Assembly: GCF_000315915.1 (NCBI RefSeq)
Contig: NC_020190.1
Coordinates: forward strand, 682,001-746,000
Length of the DNA stretch: 64,000 nucleotides
From: Henningerozyma blattae CBS 6284
Lineage: Eukaryota > Ascomycota > Saccharomycetes > Saccharomycetales > Saccharomycetaceae
Reading direction: 5' to 3'
Of this stretch, positions 1-10,274 are shown piece after piece (the first letter of the stretch is position 1; the number at the start of each line of letters is the position of its first letter). The position numbers and the translations under genes are program-made. The notes beneath the pieces are model-generated. The model was given only the letters and a program-made list of their open reading frames with translations. It was not told the origin of the DNA and did no database searches.

Positions 1-411
1 GGATCATTGTATTGTATTGGTATTAGTTTATATCCATTTGTTCAAAATTGGGTTCCAAAATTTTTGATAGTGGAAGCTAGTACACCATTTGTTAATGTCA
101 ATTGGTTTATTTCTCAATTGCTCAGATACAAGGTTAAGGTTCCCGTTTGGCTGAACGTTATCAATGGGGTTTTATTGATGACTGTGTTTTTCTCTATTAG
201 AATTGTTTGGGGGTTCACAGCAATTGGTTATCTATCAAAGCAAATTTGGATTACAAGATATCAAGTCCCTATTGTACATACCTTTTTGATACTCCTATTA
301 AACACTCTTTTCAATTGTTTGAATCTATTTTGGTTCTCAAAAATGATTAGAATTGTCAAAAAGATGGCCATGGGTAGCAAGAAAGAGACTAAATCTTCCA
401 AGAGAGATTGA
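1..411 (+). CDS. TLC-domain membrane protein, C-terminal fragment (TDA4-like copy 1)
   Basis: The frame is open from the first base of the window, so the gene starts upstream and only the last ~136 codons are seen, ending in TGA at 409-411. The fragment has two or three hydrophobic segments and a basic cytosolic tail (KMIRIVKKMAMGSKKETKSSKRD-like ending). It aligns along its whole length with the C-terminal half of the complete gene at 2004-2948, sharing the pattern STPF-N-NWFI, the TRLVWG/IRIVWG-type helix and WFSKM-RIV. The TLC family (TRAM/Lag1/CLN8) comprises multi-span ER proteins, some acting in ceramide synthesis or lipid sensing; the yeast members TDA4 and YPR114W have no assigned reaction. 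The pair is a tandem duplication. It is probably a real gene because the paralogue similarity is at protein level and the frame is intact. Confidence 0.75.
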   Translation, partial: GSLYCIGISLYPFVQNWVPKFLIVEASTPFVNVNWFISQLLRYKVKVPVWLNVINGVLLMTVFFSIRIVWGFTAIGYLSKQIWITRYQVPIVHTFLILLLNTLFNCLNLFWFSKMIRIVKKMAMGSKKETKSSKRD

Positions 412-2003
412 ACAATTTACAGTCTAACGATACAATCCTCATTACTCTTGTATATTATTATGTCATTTTATTTAGCTTCACGGGCTTCTTCATCATTTAA
501 TTTCAATATTTTACTCTTTATTTTTTTTTTCTGTTTCTTAATATTTGTATTAGTATTCACCTACATTAAGCTATTATTACAATTTGTATTATATAATACT
601 TGAATAATTCACTCTATAGAAGGGACAGCAGAAAGCCTGTAAGATGATTTAATATCACTTCATTATATTTTCTGTTTTCCGTCATCATCAATTTCAATTT
701 CACTCACACATACTTTTTCTCTTACAAAATTATTAACAAGAGACTATGAAAAACCGGTGTGGTATCAAATATTTAACCGACTGGATTAATACCATGCCCA
801 ATTTAATTACTAAGATTCTTCTTATCGGCTAAAGAAAATAGAAATGTGAAATAAGCTTATTTTTATACTACCCCTTTTTTTGGTCTTTTTTGTCGAAATT
901 CACTTTTTTTTTCTATTTATATACATCCTTGTCTCGGTTCTCGTTTCATCTTCTAATAGGCAATCACTACTTGTAGAAATATATATTTGGGATTCCATTC
1001 GCGGGCATAGTTACTTATAATGGTTACCAACCTTTATCCATGAGAGAACTTTGTACCTTAAAGGTATTGGAATGTTGGATAGAATAAAGAAATATTCACT
1101 CATTTTTATGCCAAACGACATGACTATCACAAGATCTCTTCCACAGTGGAAGTATACATGAACCATCTCATGCTCTTATTAATTACTGAATCTGGGTATA
1201 GGTGGGGGCATTTCAAGGATTCCAATACGTTTAGTATCGTATGACCGATCCATAGTAATATAAGGGCTTTACCAGATCTGTATATGGCAGAAATGTAACG
1301 ATATGCTAGAGGATAAATGAACTAAAAAAAATAAAAAAAAGAAAACTATTGTTTAAGTAAGGAAAAAAAAGGTTATAGAAAAAAAAACCTTAACCGTTTT
1401 AAGAACAATCGTACTTGGTAATCGTCTTTGTAACCTAATCTATTCACATGTAGTGTACCTTTAAATCATCAGAACTGGGGATGACACAATTAAGAAGATG
1501 AGTTGGGGAGGACCAGTAAAAATATAGACCAGAGACGGTATTTAGGATCAGAGCAAAATGTGTATTAGCGAATAGTTCATCTGTATCCTCATAAAGTGAA
1601 AGCCTTGGTCCAACATTCATAAAAGAGTCTTGGTTGGCTGTGGTAAACCAACTTGATTTACTTTAATAATTTTTTACTACGCAGCTACCTTTTTTAGTTC
1701 GTAATTACTAGGTATTTCTTTTTGATTTTATTTCCAGTTAAATAGCTGGATAATTAAATCACTTTTCTCTGACCCGTTAAAGTTAACTTGCGAGTAAACA
1801 CACGGCTCGAGCTGGTCAATGACATTTATTTCGAGGATCAAGGCATATCGATTTACTTTCTAATTCAAACACATATTCGGATATATATATATAGAAGATC
1901 CTCAAATTACAACACGCTATATTCCCTCTGGCTAGAGCATGGAGGGACATTGTGAACAACGTAGTTGGTAAATGTAATTTTAGAGAAAGGTGAACGAGCC
2001 ATA
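412..2003. other. Long intergenic region between tandem TLC genes
   Basis: About 1.6 kb without a credible gene. It is AT-rich with T-runs (about 870-915) and A-runs (about 1324-1390). No tRNA boxes, no conserved reading frame and no clear repeat were seen. The length is unusual next to the 200-800 bp spacers elsewhere in the window and may hold the decayed remains of a gene lost between the tandem copies, but no decayed frame is recognisable by eye. Confidence 0.5.
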
Positions 2004-2948
2004 ATGAACGATTATAATAAAGATTTATCGAATGTCCTTCCAACTGACTCAATGAATTTCTTAGTTAAGAATAAAACTGGTAGTGCATGTTTTGAAAATA
2101 CCAATAAATACTTGGAAAATGCTCGATATAGCGACCCATTTTTAAAATATTCGTGGTTTCCAAACTCCACCAATTTATTTTATTTGCATTTACATGAGAT
2201 CATAACCACTTTTTCAGTTTACCAATTTATATCAACTATAGTAGCACCAATCACTTGCTCTGTCATATTTGGCAAATATTATAATGGTCTCTATCATAAA
2301 ACAATTCAACTTAACTTCGACTTACATATGGTTTCAATGTTTCAATGCCTAATATCATTTACATGTATAATAATAACTTGGGGGATCCCTGTGACAGATA
2401 TTAACCCTATTGCCTATACAGATCAAATTTCATCATTAGTAGGTGCATTAACCATGGGCTATTTTCTTTGGGATATAGTCCAGGGGATGACACATATACA
2501 CACTTACGAGATAGAATATATTCTATATGCTATGGGTGCGTTTGCTTTAACATTAATTACTTTCAATCCTTTCGTTCAACCATGGATCAGCACGTTCTTA
2601 GCATATGAAACTTCCACGCCTTTTACCAATATTAATTGGTTCATCATTGCATTGACAAAAAATTATCCCAATCATAATCTCATACCCAATTGGATTAATT
2701 ACCTCAATGCTACCCTATTAGTAACGGTTTTTGTCCTAACAAGATTGGTATGGGGGCCCTATCAACAATTCTTACTGTTACAACAACTATATCAACACAA
2801 ACGAGATCTGCCAGCATTTAAGACAACTTTATTGATTGTGATAATGACAATGATGAATGGCTTAAATGTCTATTGGTTTAGTAAGATGGTGCGCATCGTC
2901 AGAAAACTGAGTCGCAAACAACTTCTCTTCAAACTGAAAAAACCTTAA
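2004..2948 (+). CDS. TDA4: TLC-domain ER membrane protein, TDA4/YPR114W family (copy 2)
   Basis: Complete gene of 314 codons. I chose ATG 2004 (MNDYNKDL); the frame is open further upstream but has no earlier ATG. About 50 hydrophilic N-terminal residues are followed by roughly six or seven hydrophobic segments (from about residue 70), including the TLC-typical HEIITTFSVYQF region near the first helix and a late WFSKMVRIVRKL membrane exit with a basic tail. The family sits in the ER; substrate unknown. Gene order supports TDA4 (YJR116W), because STE24 (YJR117W) follows directly on the same strand, while length (314 aa) is closer to the yeast paralogue YPR114W. Copy 1 lies 1.6 kb upstream. Function beyond the TLC fold is not claimed. 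Confidence 0.8.
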   Translation: MNDYNKDLSNVLPTDSMNFLVKNKTGSACFENTNKYLENARYSDPFLKYSWFPNSTNLFYLHLHEIITTFSVYQFISTIVAPITCSVIFGKYYNGLYHKTIQLNFDLHMVSMFQCLISFTCIIITWGIPVTDINPIAYTDQISSLVGALTMGYFLWDIVQGMTHIHTYEIEYILYAMGAFALTLITFNPFVQPWISTFLAYETSTPFTNINWFIIALTKNYPNHNLIPNWINYLNATLLVTVFVLTRLVWGPYQQFLLLQQLYQHKRDLPAFKTTLLIVIMTMMNGLNVYWFSKMVRIVRKLSRKQLLFKLKKP

Positions 2949-3349
2949 TTTTTGAACTTAACTTAGCTTTCTATTAGCTTACTCAATTCTAAATACATTA
3001 TATTACACACATCGTATTCTATACATTCTATACAGTCAGTAAATTGCTTTTTAATTCCTTTTATGACACAGCATGGTGCATATTTTGTGACGCGTGTTAG
3101 GAATATGGCCGGCCGTGCGCCGTTTGTCGGCCGAGCTTATATAATGGTCTCTTCGTTATGGAATTTCGAAAAGAGAACAGCTCGGATGTGTTAAGAAGAG
3201 TGAAAAATTACAATACGTCCATCAAACGCGGTTAATCGTTGACTATCTAGGGTATTTAAGAAAGTGTGCTTGTTCACTTATTATAAACTATCCATTCCTC
3301 ATATAGCATCATACCAAACAGTAAGAAGTTACTTGGAATTCATTAAAGA
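2949..3349. other. TDA4-STE24 intergenic region
   Basis: About 400 bp containing the STE24 promoter. A short GC-rich patch (3090-3140, with GGCCGGCC-type palindromes and a TATATAATGG box at about 3138-3147) stands out from the AT-rich surroundings. No gene seen. Confidence 0.4.
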
Positions 3350-4756
3350 ATGGCTATCTTCGAGACACTTCAGACTGCCTTTGACAGTGCAGACATCCCA
3401 TGGAAATCCATCATCACATTATTCACAGTTGGCCAATTTGCCTTCGAAACATATTTAACTTTACGCCAGTATAAGGCTTTAAATATTAAAACTCTACCAC
3501 CAGTATTGAAACATGAGATCGACCAAGATACCTTCGATAAATCAAGACGTTATTCTAAGGCAAAGGCCAAATTCTCTATATTCTCAGACGTCTTTGGCTT
3601 GTTTCAAAATTTATTCTTTATTAAGTACGATGTATTACCTAAATTATGGAATACCAGTGTTATGCTAGCAACCAATTATCTACCTACTAGATTTGCCCCA
3701 GTCTCTACAATTGCCCAAAGTTTATGTTTCTTAGGATTAATGACAAATTTGTCTAATATCATTGGCTTACCGTTATCTTATTATCATCATTTTGTCTTGG
3801 AAGAAAAATTCGGTTTTAATAAGTTGACTGTTAAATTATGGATTCAAGATATGATTAAGAGTAATTGTTTGGCTACCTTGATCGGTGGTCCAGTCTTATA
3901 TTTATTCTTATGGATTTTCGATAAATTCCAATCCAATTTCTTATGGTACATTTGTTTATTTATTTTTGTGGTTCAAATATTGGCTATGACTATAATCCCA
4001 GTGTTTATTATGCCATTATTTAATAAATTTACTCCATTAGAAGATGGTAAGTTAAAGAAATCTATCGAAGACTTAGCTAGCTCAGTTAACTTCCCATTGG
4101 ATAAAATATTTGTTATTGATGGCTCTAAGAGATCTTCTCATTCTAATGCTTATTTCACTGGACTACCTTTCACAAGTAAACGTATCGTTCTTTATGATAC
4201 TTTAGTCAAGGAAAGTACTGTAGAAGAAATTACTGCTGTTTTGGCTCATGAAATCGGCCATTGGCAAAAGAACCATGTTTTGAACATGGTTATTTTCAGT
4301 CAAATCCATATCTTTGTCATTTTCTCTCTATTCACCAGTGTTTATCGTAATAATTCTTTCTACAACTCTTTTGGGTTCTTTATCGGTGAAAAGACTGATG
4401 AATTTTTATTAGAAAAAATGGTTTCCTCTTTTTCATCTAAGAATTCTACTGTTCTAACTTCTACATTCCCAACAATTATTGGGTTCATGTTATTCAATGA
4501 TTTATTGACTCCATTAGATTGTTGTATGCAATTTGGTATTAGTTTGCTTTCAAGATGGCAAGAATATCAAGCTGATGCCTATGCTAAATCTTTGAAATTC
4601 ACTCATCATTTATCTCGTGCTTTAATTAATTTACAAATTAAAAATCTATCTACTATGAATGTCGATTCATTATATTCAAGCTATCATTACTCTCATCCAA
4701 CTTTAGCTGAAAGATTATCTGCTTTAGGTTACGTCAGTGAAAAGAAGAAAGAATAA
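3350..4756 (+). CDS. STE24: CAAX prenyl protease Ste24 (zinc metalloprotease)
   Basis: Encodes 468 aa, close to the 453 aa of the yeast enzyme. Ste24 is an ER/inner nuclear membrane protease that removes the -AAX tripeptide from prenylated a-factor precursor and then makes a further N-terminal cut; it also clears clogged translocons. The M48 zinc motif HEIGH is at residues 300-304, and the third zinc-ligand glutamate is in the QEYQADAYA motif near residue 405. Multiple membrane segments precede and follow the HEXXH, as expected for the barrel of seven helices. ATG 3350 gives the conserved short luminal N-terminus. The ER-retention-like basic end (VSEKKKE) is present. Position after TDA4 matches S. 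cerevisiae YJR116W-YJR117W. Confidence 0.97.
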   Translation: MAIFETLQTAFDSADIPWKSIITLFTVGQFAFETYLTLRQYKALNIKTLPPVLKHEIDQDTFDKSRRYSKAKAKFSIFSDVFGLFQNLFFIKYDVLPKLWNTSVMLATNYLPTRFAPVSTIAQSLCFLGLMTNLSNIIGLPLSYYHHFVLEEKFGFNKLTVKLWIQDMIKSNCLATLIGGPVLYLFLWIFDKFQSNFLWYICLFIFVVQILAMTIIPVFIMPLFNKFTPLEDGKLKKSIEDLASSVNFPLDKIFVIDGSKRSSHSNAYFTGLPFTSKRIVLYDTLVKESTVEEITAVLAHEIGHWQKNHVLNMVIFSQIHIFVIFSLFTSVYRNNSFYNSFGFFIGEKTDEFLLEKMVSSFSSKNSTVLTSTFPTIIGFMLFNDLLTPLDCCMQFGISLLSRWQEYQADAYAKSLKFTHHLSRALINLQIKNLSTMNVDSLYSSYHYSHPTLAERLSALGYVSEKKKE

Positions 4757-4994
4757 TTTATTTTTGCACTATCTTTATTTTAATTGCCTTTTCTTAAATA
4801 ATTCCTTTTTTGTTATTTTATTCTATTTATATCATCATCTAACTCAACCTCTTTTTTTTTACATAATATATTACATTGTTTTTAAGCTACATTATTTGTT
4901 TTTAAATCTGTAATATTACTGTCATTCTAAGATTCTGGTTATTTCCCAAAAATAGTGTGCGGGTAAATTCATTCCGGAAAAAGGGAAATCTTAT

Positions 4995-5003
4995 TTTGCC
5001 ACC
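4995..5003 (-). promoter_or_regulatory. PACE element, putative Rpn4 site for RPN3
   Basis: The plus strand reads TTTGCCACC, i.e. GGTGGCAAA on the minus strand, an exact match to the proteasome-associated control element bound by Rpn4. It lies about 133 bp upstream of the RPN3 start, the usual distance. The nonamer is the sequence observation; Rpn4 control is inferred from known biology of proteasome genes. Confidence 0.85.
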
Positions 5004-5135
5004 TAGAAGATATGAATGAAATGGCTCTACTTACATAAAATTCAATAATAGTATAAAAACAGTAAGTTTGCCAAATCGTCCAATTTAAAAGATTGAGTCA
5101 CGACCAAGTAGGTATTGAATTATAATTATAAAAAA

Positions 5136-6644
5136 ATGGATAGTGATAAAATGGAAATCGATGAGGTGGGTGATTCTACAATTGAAGAATTCACCCAAGA
5201 TCAATCTGTCCAAGCCATCTTAGATGTCTTAGAATTAATTGCTAAGACTACGACCACTCTGGACACTCGTTACATATGGAGAGGTTTAAAGGAATTGAGT
5301 CCTTTAAGAAAATCGCATTTAAATCAGTCCACACTTTCTGCTTTAATACACGTCTTATATCCTGATACTTCATCTTTTAAAATTCCCTTATTAACTGCGG
5401 TTAATGAAAATATTAAAACTTCTGTCAACGATTCTGATAAAACAAGAGAATCATATCCTGCAGCTTTTTATCAAGTTATCAATAATAAAACAATCGAAGT
5501 TTCATCTGAAATCAACAGTTTCATCCATTTATTAGTTCAAGTTTATTTGTTAGACTCCAAAAAATTTGAGACTTTGAGTAAATTTAACAAGAATGATGTG
5601 TTACCAAATGTATTAAATTTCTATAATCAAAGATCTTTGGATTTGATTAATGCCAAATTATGGTTTTATATAGTGATATGTGATGAATCTATACCAAAAC
5701 AATTCAATGATAACTCAATATCGTTTAGCATGACTAAGTATTTAAAGACTGCCTCATTGAAACATGATAATGAAACACGCGCAATGCTAATTAATCTGAT
5801 CTTAAGAAATTATTTAAAATCTGGTGAAGTGGAGTCTGCAGCTGATTTTGTCTCTAAAGTCGATTATCCAACTAATGATGTTTCAAGTCCTTTAGAAGCT
5901 CGTTATTATTTCTATTTATCTAAAATCTACGCAATTCAGTTAGATTATTCAAGCGCAAATGAATACATTATTGCTGCAGGTAGAAAAGCTCCAAACAATT
6001 CCAAAAGTTTAGGATTTTTACAACAAGTCAATAAATTACGTTGTTGCATAGATTTACTGATGGGTGATATCCCTGAATTATCTTTCTTTAATCAAATGAG
6101 CATGCAAAAATCTTTAACTCCTTATTATCATATCTCTAAAGCTGTTAAATTGGGTGATTTGAAAAAATTTACATCAACTATCGCAACTTATAAACAACAA
6201 TTGATTAAAGATGGTAATTATCAACTCTGTGTTAGATTAAGATCAAATGTTATTAAAACTGGTATTAGAATTATATCGTTAACTTATAAAAAAATTTCAC
6301 TAAAGGATATTTGTATTAAATTAAATTTAGACTCCGAACAAACTGTAGAATACATGATCTCCCGTGCCATTAGAGATGGTGTTCTGGAAGCTAAAATTAA
6401 CCACAAACTAGGCTATATTGAAACTACCGAATTACTAAATGTTTATGGTACTAATGAACCACAAGATGCATTCGATGAAAGAATAAAATTCGTTAATCAG
6501 TTACATGATGAATCTCTATTAGCGATGAGATATCCAGCCAGTAAAAAGACAAATAAGGACAAAGATAATAATGAATTATTGGATGATGAACTCTTAGATG
6601 GTTTATCTGACTTTTCTGATTTAGAAGATTTAGGTTTCCTATAG
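5136..6644 (+). CDS. RPN3: 26S proteasome regulatory particle lid subunit Rpn3
   Basis: Encodes 502 aa (yeast 523). Rpn3 is a PCI-domain subunit of the 19S lid, part of the horseshoe that places the Rpn11 deubiquitinase. I chose ATG 5136 (MDSDKMEIDE); upstream only a TTG extends the frame. The N-terminal ~300 residues are helical repeats (motifs such as YYFYLSKIYA at about residue 250), the PCI/winged helix spans about residues 330-450 (RLRSNVIKTGIRIISLTYKKISL, then DGVLEAKINHKLGYIET), and the extreme C-terminus is acidic (LDDELLDGLSDFSDLEDLGFL). An exact PACE box upstream predicts co-regulation with other proteasome genes. It follows STE24 here but is YER021W in S. cerevisiae, showing the interleaved gene order. 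Confidence 0.97.
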   Translation: MDSDKMEIDEVGDSTIEEFTQDQSVQAILDVLELIAKTTTTLDTRYIWRGLKELSPLRKSHLNQSTLSALIHVLYPDTSSFKIPLLTAVNENIKTSVNDSDKTRESYPAAFYQVINNKTIEVSSEINSFIHLLVQVYLLDSKKFETLSKFNKNDVLPNVLNFYNQRSLDLINAKLWFYIVICDESIPKQFNDNSISFSMTKYLKTASLKHDNETRAMLINLILRNYLKSGEVESAADFVSKVDYPTNDVSSPLEARYYFYLSKIYAIQLDYSSANEYIIAAGRKAPNNSKSLGFLQQVNKLRCCIDLLMGDIPELSFFNQMSMQKSLTPYYHISKAVKLGDLKKFTSTIATYKQQLIKDGNYQLCVRLRSNVIKTGIRIISLTYKKISLKDICIKLNLDSEQTVEYMISRAIRDGVLEAKINHKLGYIETTELLNVYGTNEPQDAFDERIKFVNQLHDESLLAMRYPASKKTNKDKDNNELLDDELLDGLSDFSDLEDLGFL

Positions 6645-7178
6645 GTAATTGTTCGATCATTTTATCTCTCCTTAAATTAGGAATAACTAAATGAAAAAGA
6701 TTACAAGAATTGACCTTGTCTTAGAAAAAAAAGTAAATGGTAAAAAATATCAAATATTTTAAACACGCGACGAAATCAGAACTGTACAATATTTAGTTTT
6801 TTGAATTACCAACACTTTCATTTGCACTCTTATATACAATTTATATTTTAAACTATTCAGTGTATATAACTACTTCTAATTATCATCACATTAACAATCA
6901 TAAATGTGTATTTCTATTCGTATTCTACTTAGTGCCAATGTGCTCTAATGAAAAGTAATATTTTATTTCCGTTGAATTTTATCTCATACGTATTCGTAAG
7001 TTAAGATGTAACTCGCGCTAATGATTGCTGAAAATATCAAAACAGAGACGTTAATAAAAAAATATTCATACCTAAAAACATTAGCTACTTGTAACAAAAA
7101 TATATACCGGCTAAGTTATTTCTATAACTCCAGTTAATACAGTTTAAAAATTATTTCAACCTATATGCACCCTATATA
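6645..7178. other. RPN3-SRB4 intergenic region
   Basis: About 530 bp, strongly AT-rich, containing the SRB4 promoter. No gene, repeat or clear factor site recognised. Confidence 0.4.
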
Positions 7179-9392
7179 ATGGAAAACAATATTGATGAAG
7201 TGCAAGGGAATATTCAAAACCCCGCAGATGATAAACATACCGTCCAGACATCTAATGAAAAACATGAAAATATTGAACTAACTGAAGTAAAAGGAATTAA
7301 TTTAGCATTAGATCCTAATTTGATTACTTTACCTATTTATAAATCTTCTAATACACCTGGGACAAATCCAAACTTAACGTCTTCGGAAATCGAACCTAAT
7401 AATGACTTAAGTAATGACAACACAACTTCGAACACAACTCCAACTTATATGGGTGAATCGTTAATTAACAACCCTCATGAGATATTTGGCCAAATGCCTC
7501 TAACTCAATTAATTCCGTTAATATTGAAACAACAAGGTCCTGGGTTTAGATTTGCGGATCTATCAGAAGAGAGCTTACGCTATGAAATATCAAAGGAAAA
7601 TATGAACAATAATCTTGCATTACATATTGAGGATAAAAGCAAAAATATTAATTCAATTCATGAAGAAATAAATAGCGAACTAAATAATAATACCAAGATT
7701 GGCTTAGACACAGAAATTACATCCGATACGGATGCGATGGATATTGATTTTGAAGATAAAAATGTAATCTCTGGAAACAATAAACTTGAACAAAATAGCT
7801 CAAGATTTCATCCTACAGGTAATGATGAAGATGATATTAGCAATACAAATGTGGAGGAAGAAGATGGGAGTCTATTAGACGGCAGCAATAAGGATGATAC
7901 TATTGAACTAACACAGGAGAGATTTATAAAAATACGTAAAGAAATGCTGGAGAATATTAATATGGCATTAAATGAAACATCTTTAAGTTTGGAATTTGTA
8001 TCTTTATTGTTATCTGCAACAAGAGAATCTGTTGCAACCTCCTCTATGTCTCCATATTTGAAAAAAACTGTACCAACAGGGTCCCTTAATAGTGATCATA
8101 TACTAATTGAAGGTAAGTCACAAGCTGAACTAAAACATTTAGAGACATTAGATAGAGGTTGGAAATTACAAGCTCTAGATGAATCATCTGAAATTTTGAA
8201 AAAAACTCATTCTAAATTAAAAAATATATTATTTAAAGAACATAAGTATTGGAATAATCTATCCAAATCCATTGGAAATAAGGACGTAATATTTAAACTT
8301 CGGGATCGTTCCACTGGTGAACGTTATCTTGGTATTAAATATGGTTATGAAGACTCTGGTTCCACTTATAGATATGATCAGGGTACAGCTAGATTAAAGG
8401 CCAACCCAGAAACTAATAGGCTTGAACTGATGCCTATAGATAGAAACGAAAATGAAATTAGCCTTGATTCTAAACAAAATGAAAGATTTATTAGAATCCG
8501 TATATATACGAAAATCGAAGGTGAAGATGATTATATATTAAGTGGTGAGACAGCACCAGGGAAAATATTTGTAGATAATGCTGAACATGGCAAAGAAAAT
8601 TCAAGGGATATTAGAGACCAAATTGAACGATTAAAGGCTTTTATTTTCGAACAAGAACTGATGTATCAATTGAAAAGAGAATGTTCATTATTAATTTCAT
8701 ATGGTGTCATACTTGAAGCTGAAAGTAAAATTGTTATTGAATTACCCAAGGAGAAATTTGAAATTGAATATTTAAAATTAACAGATGATACAGTGATTAA
8801 TCATGAGCAAGATGCACCAAGAACTAATGACAAAAGAGCCTTATTAATGCTAATTACATTTAGGATGTTATTAACTATGATATTTAAAAAGACTTTGAGA
8901 GAGAGATTAACCTCTGCTAAAAGATCTGATAAATTAGTTCCTGAAAGAGATATTCTTTTGATTAGGCCAATCTTGGGTAGCATGCGACACAACAATTATA
9001 AAGTATTATTAAGAAAAATTTTGACCGATAATATTATTGATGTGATTGAAGGTTGTGTGATTAGAGAAGTTGCTGTTAATAGAAAGGCAGACGATGAATG
9101 CATAATGGACAGACATATAATGAAACTTTCAAACGAAATTAAATCATTCAATAAGCTCCTAAATACATGGAGTTCCAAATTTGTAATAAATATTCCCGAA
9201 AAAGGTACATTTGATATCTTATTGGAGAGTCCGAATTATTGTAATGCCGTTGTTTCAATCAAATACAGTGATCTACTATCTAATATATCGTTTGACACTA
9301 AATTTAATGAGTTTAAAGAAATTGAAGAATTTATTATCTTTATTGTATCTGAATATATTGAAAACTCTGAAAATAGTATTAAAAAAGAATAA
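7179..9392 (+). CDS. SRB4: Mediator head subunit Med17 (Srb4)
   Basis: Encodes 737 aa (yeast 687). Med17 is the scaffold of the Mediator head module and is needed for nearly all RNA polymerase II transcription. The first ~250 residues are low-complexity and acidic (N/D/E rich, with TSDTDAMDIDFEDKN), longer than in yeast, which accounts for the extra length. Recognisable Srb4 blocks follow: MGESLINNPHEIFGQMPLTQLIPLILKQQGPGFRF at about residues 90-125, the helical RGWKLQALDESSEILKK region (about 326-343), and the DRSTGERYLGIKYGYEDSGSTY block near 380. The C-terminal half is the folded fin/joint region. It lies directly after RPN3, as YER022W follows YER021W in S. cerevisiae. Confidence 0.95.
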   Translation: MENNIDEVQGNIQNPADDKHTVQTSNEKHENIELTEVKGINLALDPNLITLPIYKSSNTPGTNPNLTSSEIEPNNDLSNDNTTSNTTPTYMGESLINNPHEIFGQMPLTQLIPLILKQQGPGFRFADLSEESLRYEISKENMNNNLALHIEDKSKNINSIHEEINSELNNNTKIGLDTEITSDTDAMDIDFEDKNVISGNNKLEQNSSRFHPTGNDEDDISNTNVEEEDGSLLDGSNKDDTIELTQERFIKIRKEMLENINMALNETSLSLEFVSLLLSATRESVATSSMSPYLKKTVPTGSLNSDHILIEGKSQAELKHLETLDRGWKLQALDESSEILKKTHSKLKNILFKEHKYWNNLSKSIGNKDVIFKLRDRSTGERYLGIKYGYEDSGSTYRYDQGTARLKANPETNRLELMPIDRNENEISLDSKQNERFIRIRIYTKIEGEDDYILSGETAPGKIFVDNAEHGKENSRDIRDQIERLKAFIFEQELMYQLKRECSLLISYGVILEAESKIVIELPKEKFEIEYLKLTDDTVINHEQDAPRTNDKRALLMLITFRMLLTMIFKKTLRERLTSAKRSDKLVPERDILLIRPILGSMRHNNYKVLLRKILTDNIIDVIEGCVIREVAVNRKADDECIMDRHIMKLSNEIKSFNKLLNTWSSKFVINIPEKGTFDILLESPNYCNAVVSIKYSDLLSNISFDTKFNEFKEIEEFIIFIVSEYIENSENSIKKE

Positions 9393-9674
9393 TAATTTAT
9401 TGAATTATATATTGTGATATATATTTACAATCTCTTTATAGAAATTTTTTTCATTTTTTAATAAATTAAACATCTGTATATGTTGAGATTGAGAATATTA
9501 ATCAATTAATTTTTCCGCTAATTATTTTTGTTTAATAACCTATAATAGAATATGTATTTATTTTATATATACCTCAACCTAGAATAGAATGGAATAAAAT
9601 TACATATAGATGCTAAAGATATTTCGGCTAGTAGCCAGAATAAATGATTGGTTTCTGAAATTTATTGGCTCGAA

Positions 9675-10274
9675 CTAATCTTCTGCTTCCTCTTCATCCT
9701 CTTCATCGTCATCATCTTCATCATCTTCGTCATCTTCGTCATCTTCATTATCTTCATTATCTTCATCATCTTCAACTTCTTGAACAGCCTTCATATCATA
9801 GGTTTCGTCATCAACAATCCCATCCTGCATAAATTGATGAGAGACTCTGAAATCTTCATTTCTTTCTTCTCTTAACGCACTGAAGATTAGGAAATTCAAC
9901 CAAACTTCAATAAAACAATATATAAAAACAGCATTGTTATGCAAATAGTAATTTTTTGTTGATAAATAAGAAATACCTGCAACAATGAAGAAAAGAGACA
10001 ATCTAGTCGGAACAATTGAATAAAAGTAAGTTTTATTATTTTCTAATAATGGAATAAAATCAGATATGGCTAATAAGATGAATAGAAAACCAAATAAACC
10101 TAATTGTGCACTATATTGAGATAAAGTTAATTCTGGCAAATCTAGAGCATTGGTTAGAACCAAATAATATGAGTTATTAAAAATACTGTTAACATCCTTA
10201 AAGCAGAAGAATGCTATTGTTAGTAGAGTGGCGACTCTTAAATATAATATATTGACAGAAGATAATACAGCCAT
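9675..10274 (-). CDS. ILM1: Ilm1 family ER membrane protein
   Basis: Encodes 199 aa (yeast Ilm1 203). Four hydrophobic segments are visible (about residues 8-25, 55-75, 85-105, 115-135), followed by an FSALREERNEDFRVSHQFMQDG block and a long acidic tail (residues about 165-199, almost all D/E). The yeast protein is ER-located and its loss increases mitochondrial DNA loss; its molecular role is unclear. The acidic tail reads as a GAA/GAT-rich tract on DNA and makes a false open frame on the other strand. ILM1 is YJR118C in S. cerevisiae, next to STE24 (YJR117W); here RPN3 and SRB4 (chromosome V genes) lie between them. Transcribed divergently from PRO3. Confidence 0.92.
   Translation of the reverse strand: MAVLSSVNILYLRVATLLTIAFFCFKDVNSIFNNSYYLVLTNALDLPELTLSQYSAQLGLFGFLFILLAISDFIPLLENNKTYFYSIVPTRLSLFFIVAGISYLSTKNYYLHNNAVFIYCFIEVWLNFLIFSALREERNEDFRVSHQFMQDGIVDDETYDMKAVQEVEDDEDNEDNEDDEDDEDDEDDDDEEDEEEAED

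Noticed and set aside
1073..1615. TGTTGG...CCAACA inverted ends 543 bp apart, LTR-like
   Set aside because: Flanking 5-mers do not match (no target duplication), no primer-binding site, and six-base matches in AT-rich DNA of this length are not compelling.
9648..9875. 75-codon plus-strand hydrophobic frame (IIFVIF repeats)
   Set aside because: The complement of the ILM1 acidic tail; antisense of GAA/GAT codons naturally reads as Ile/Phe/Val.
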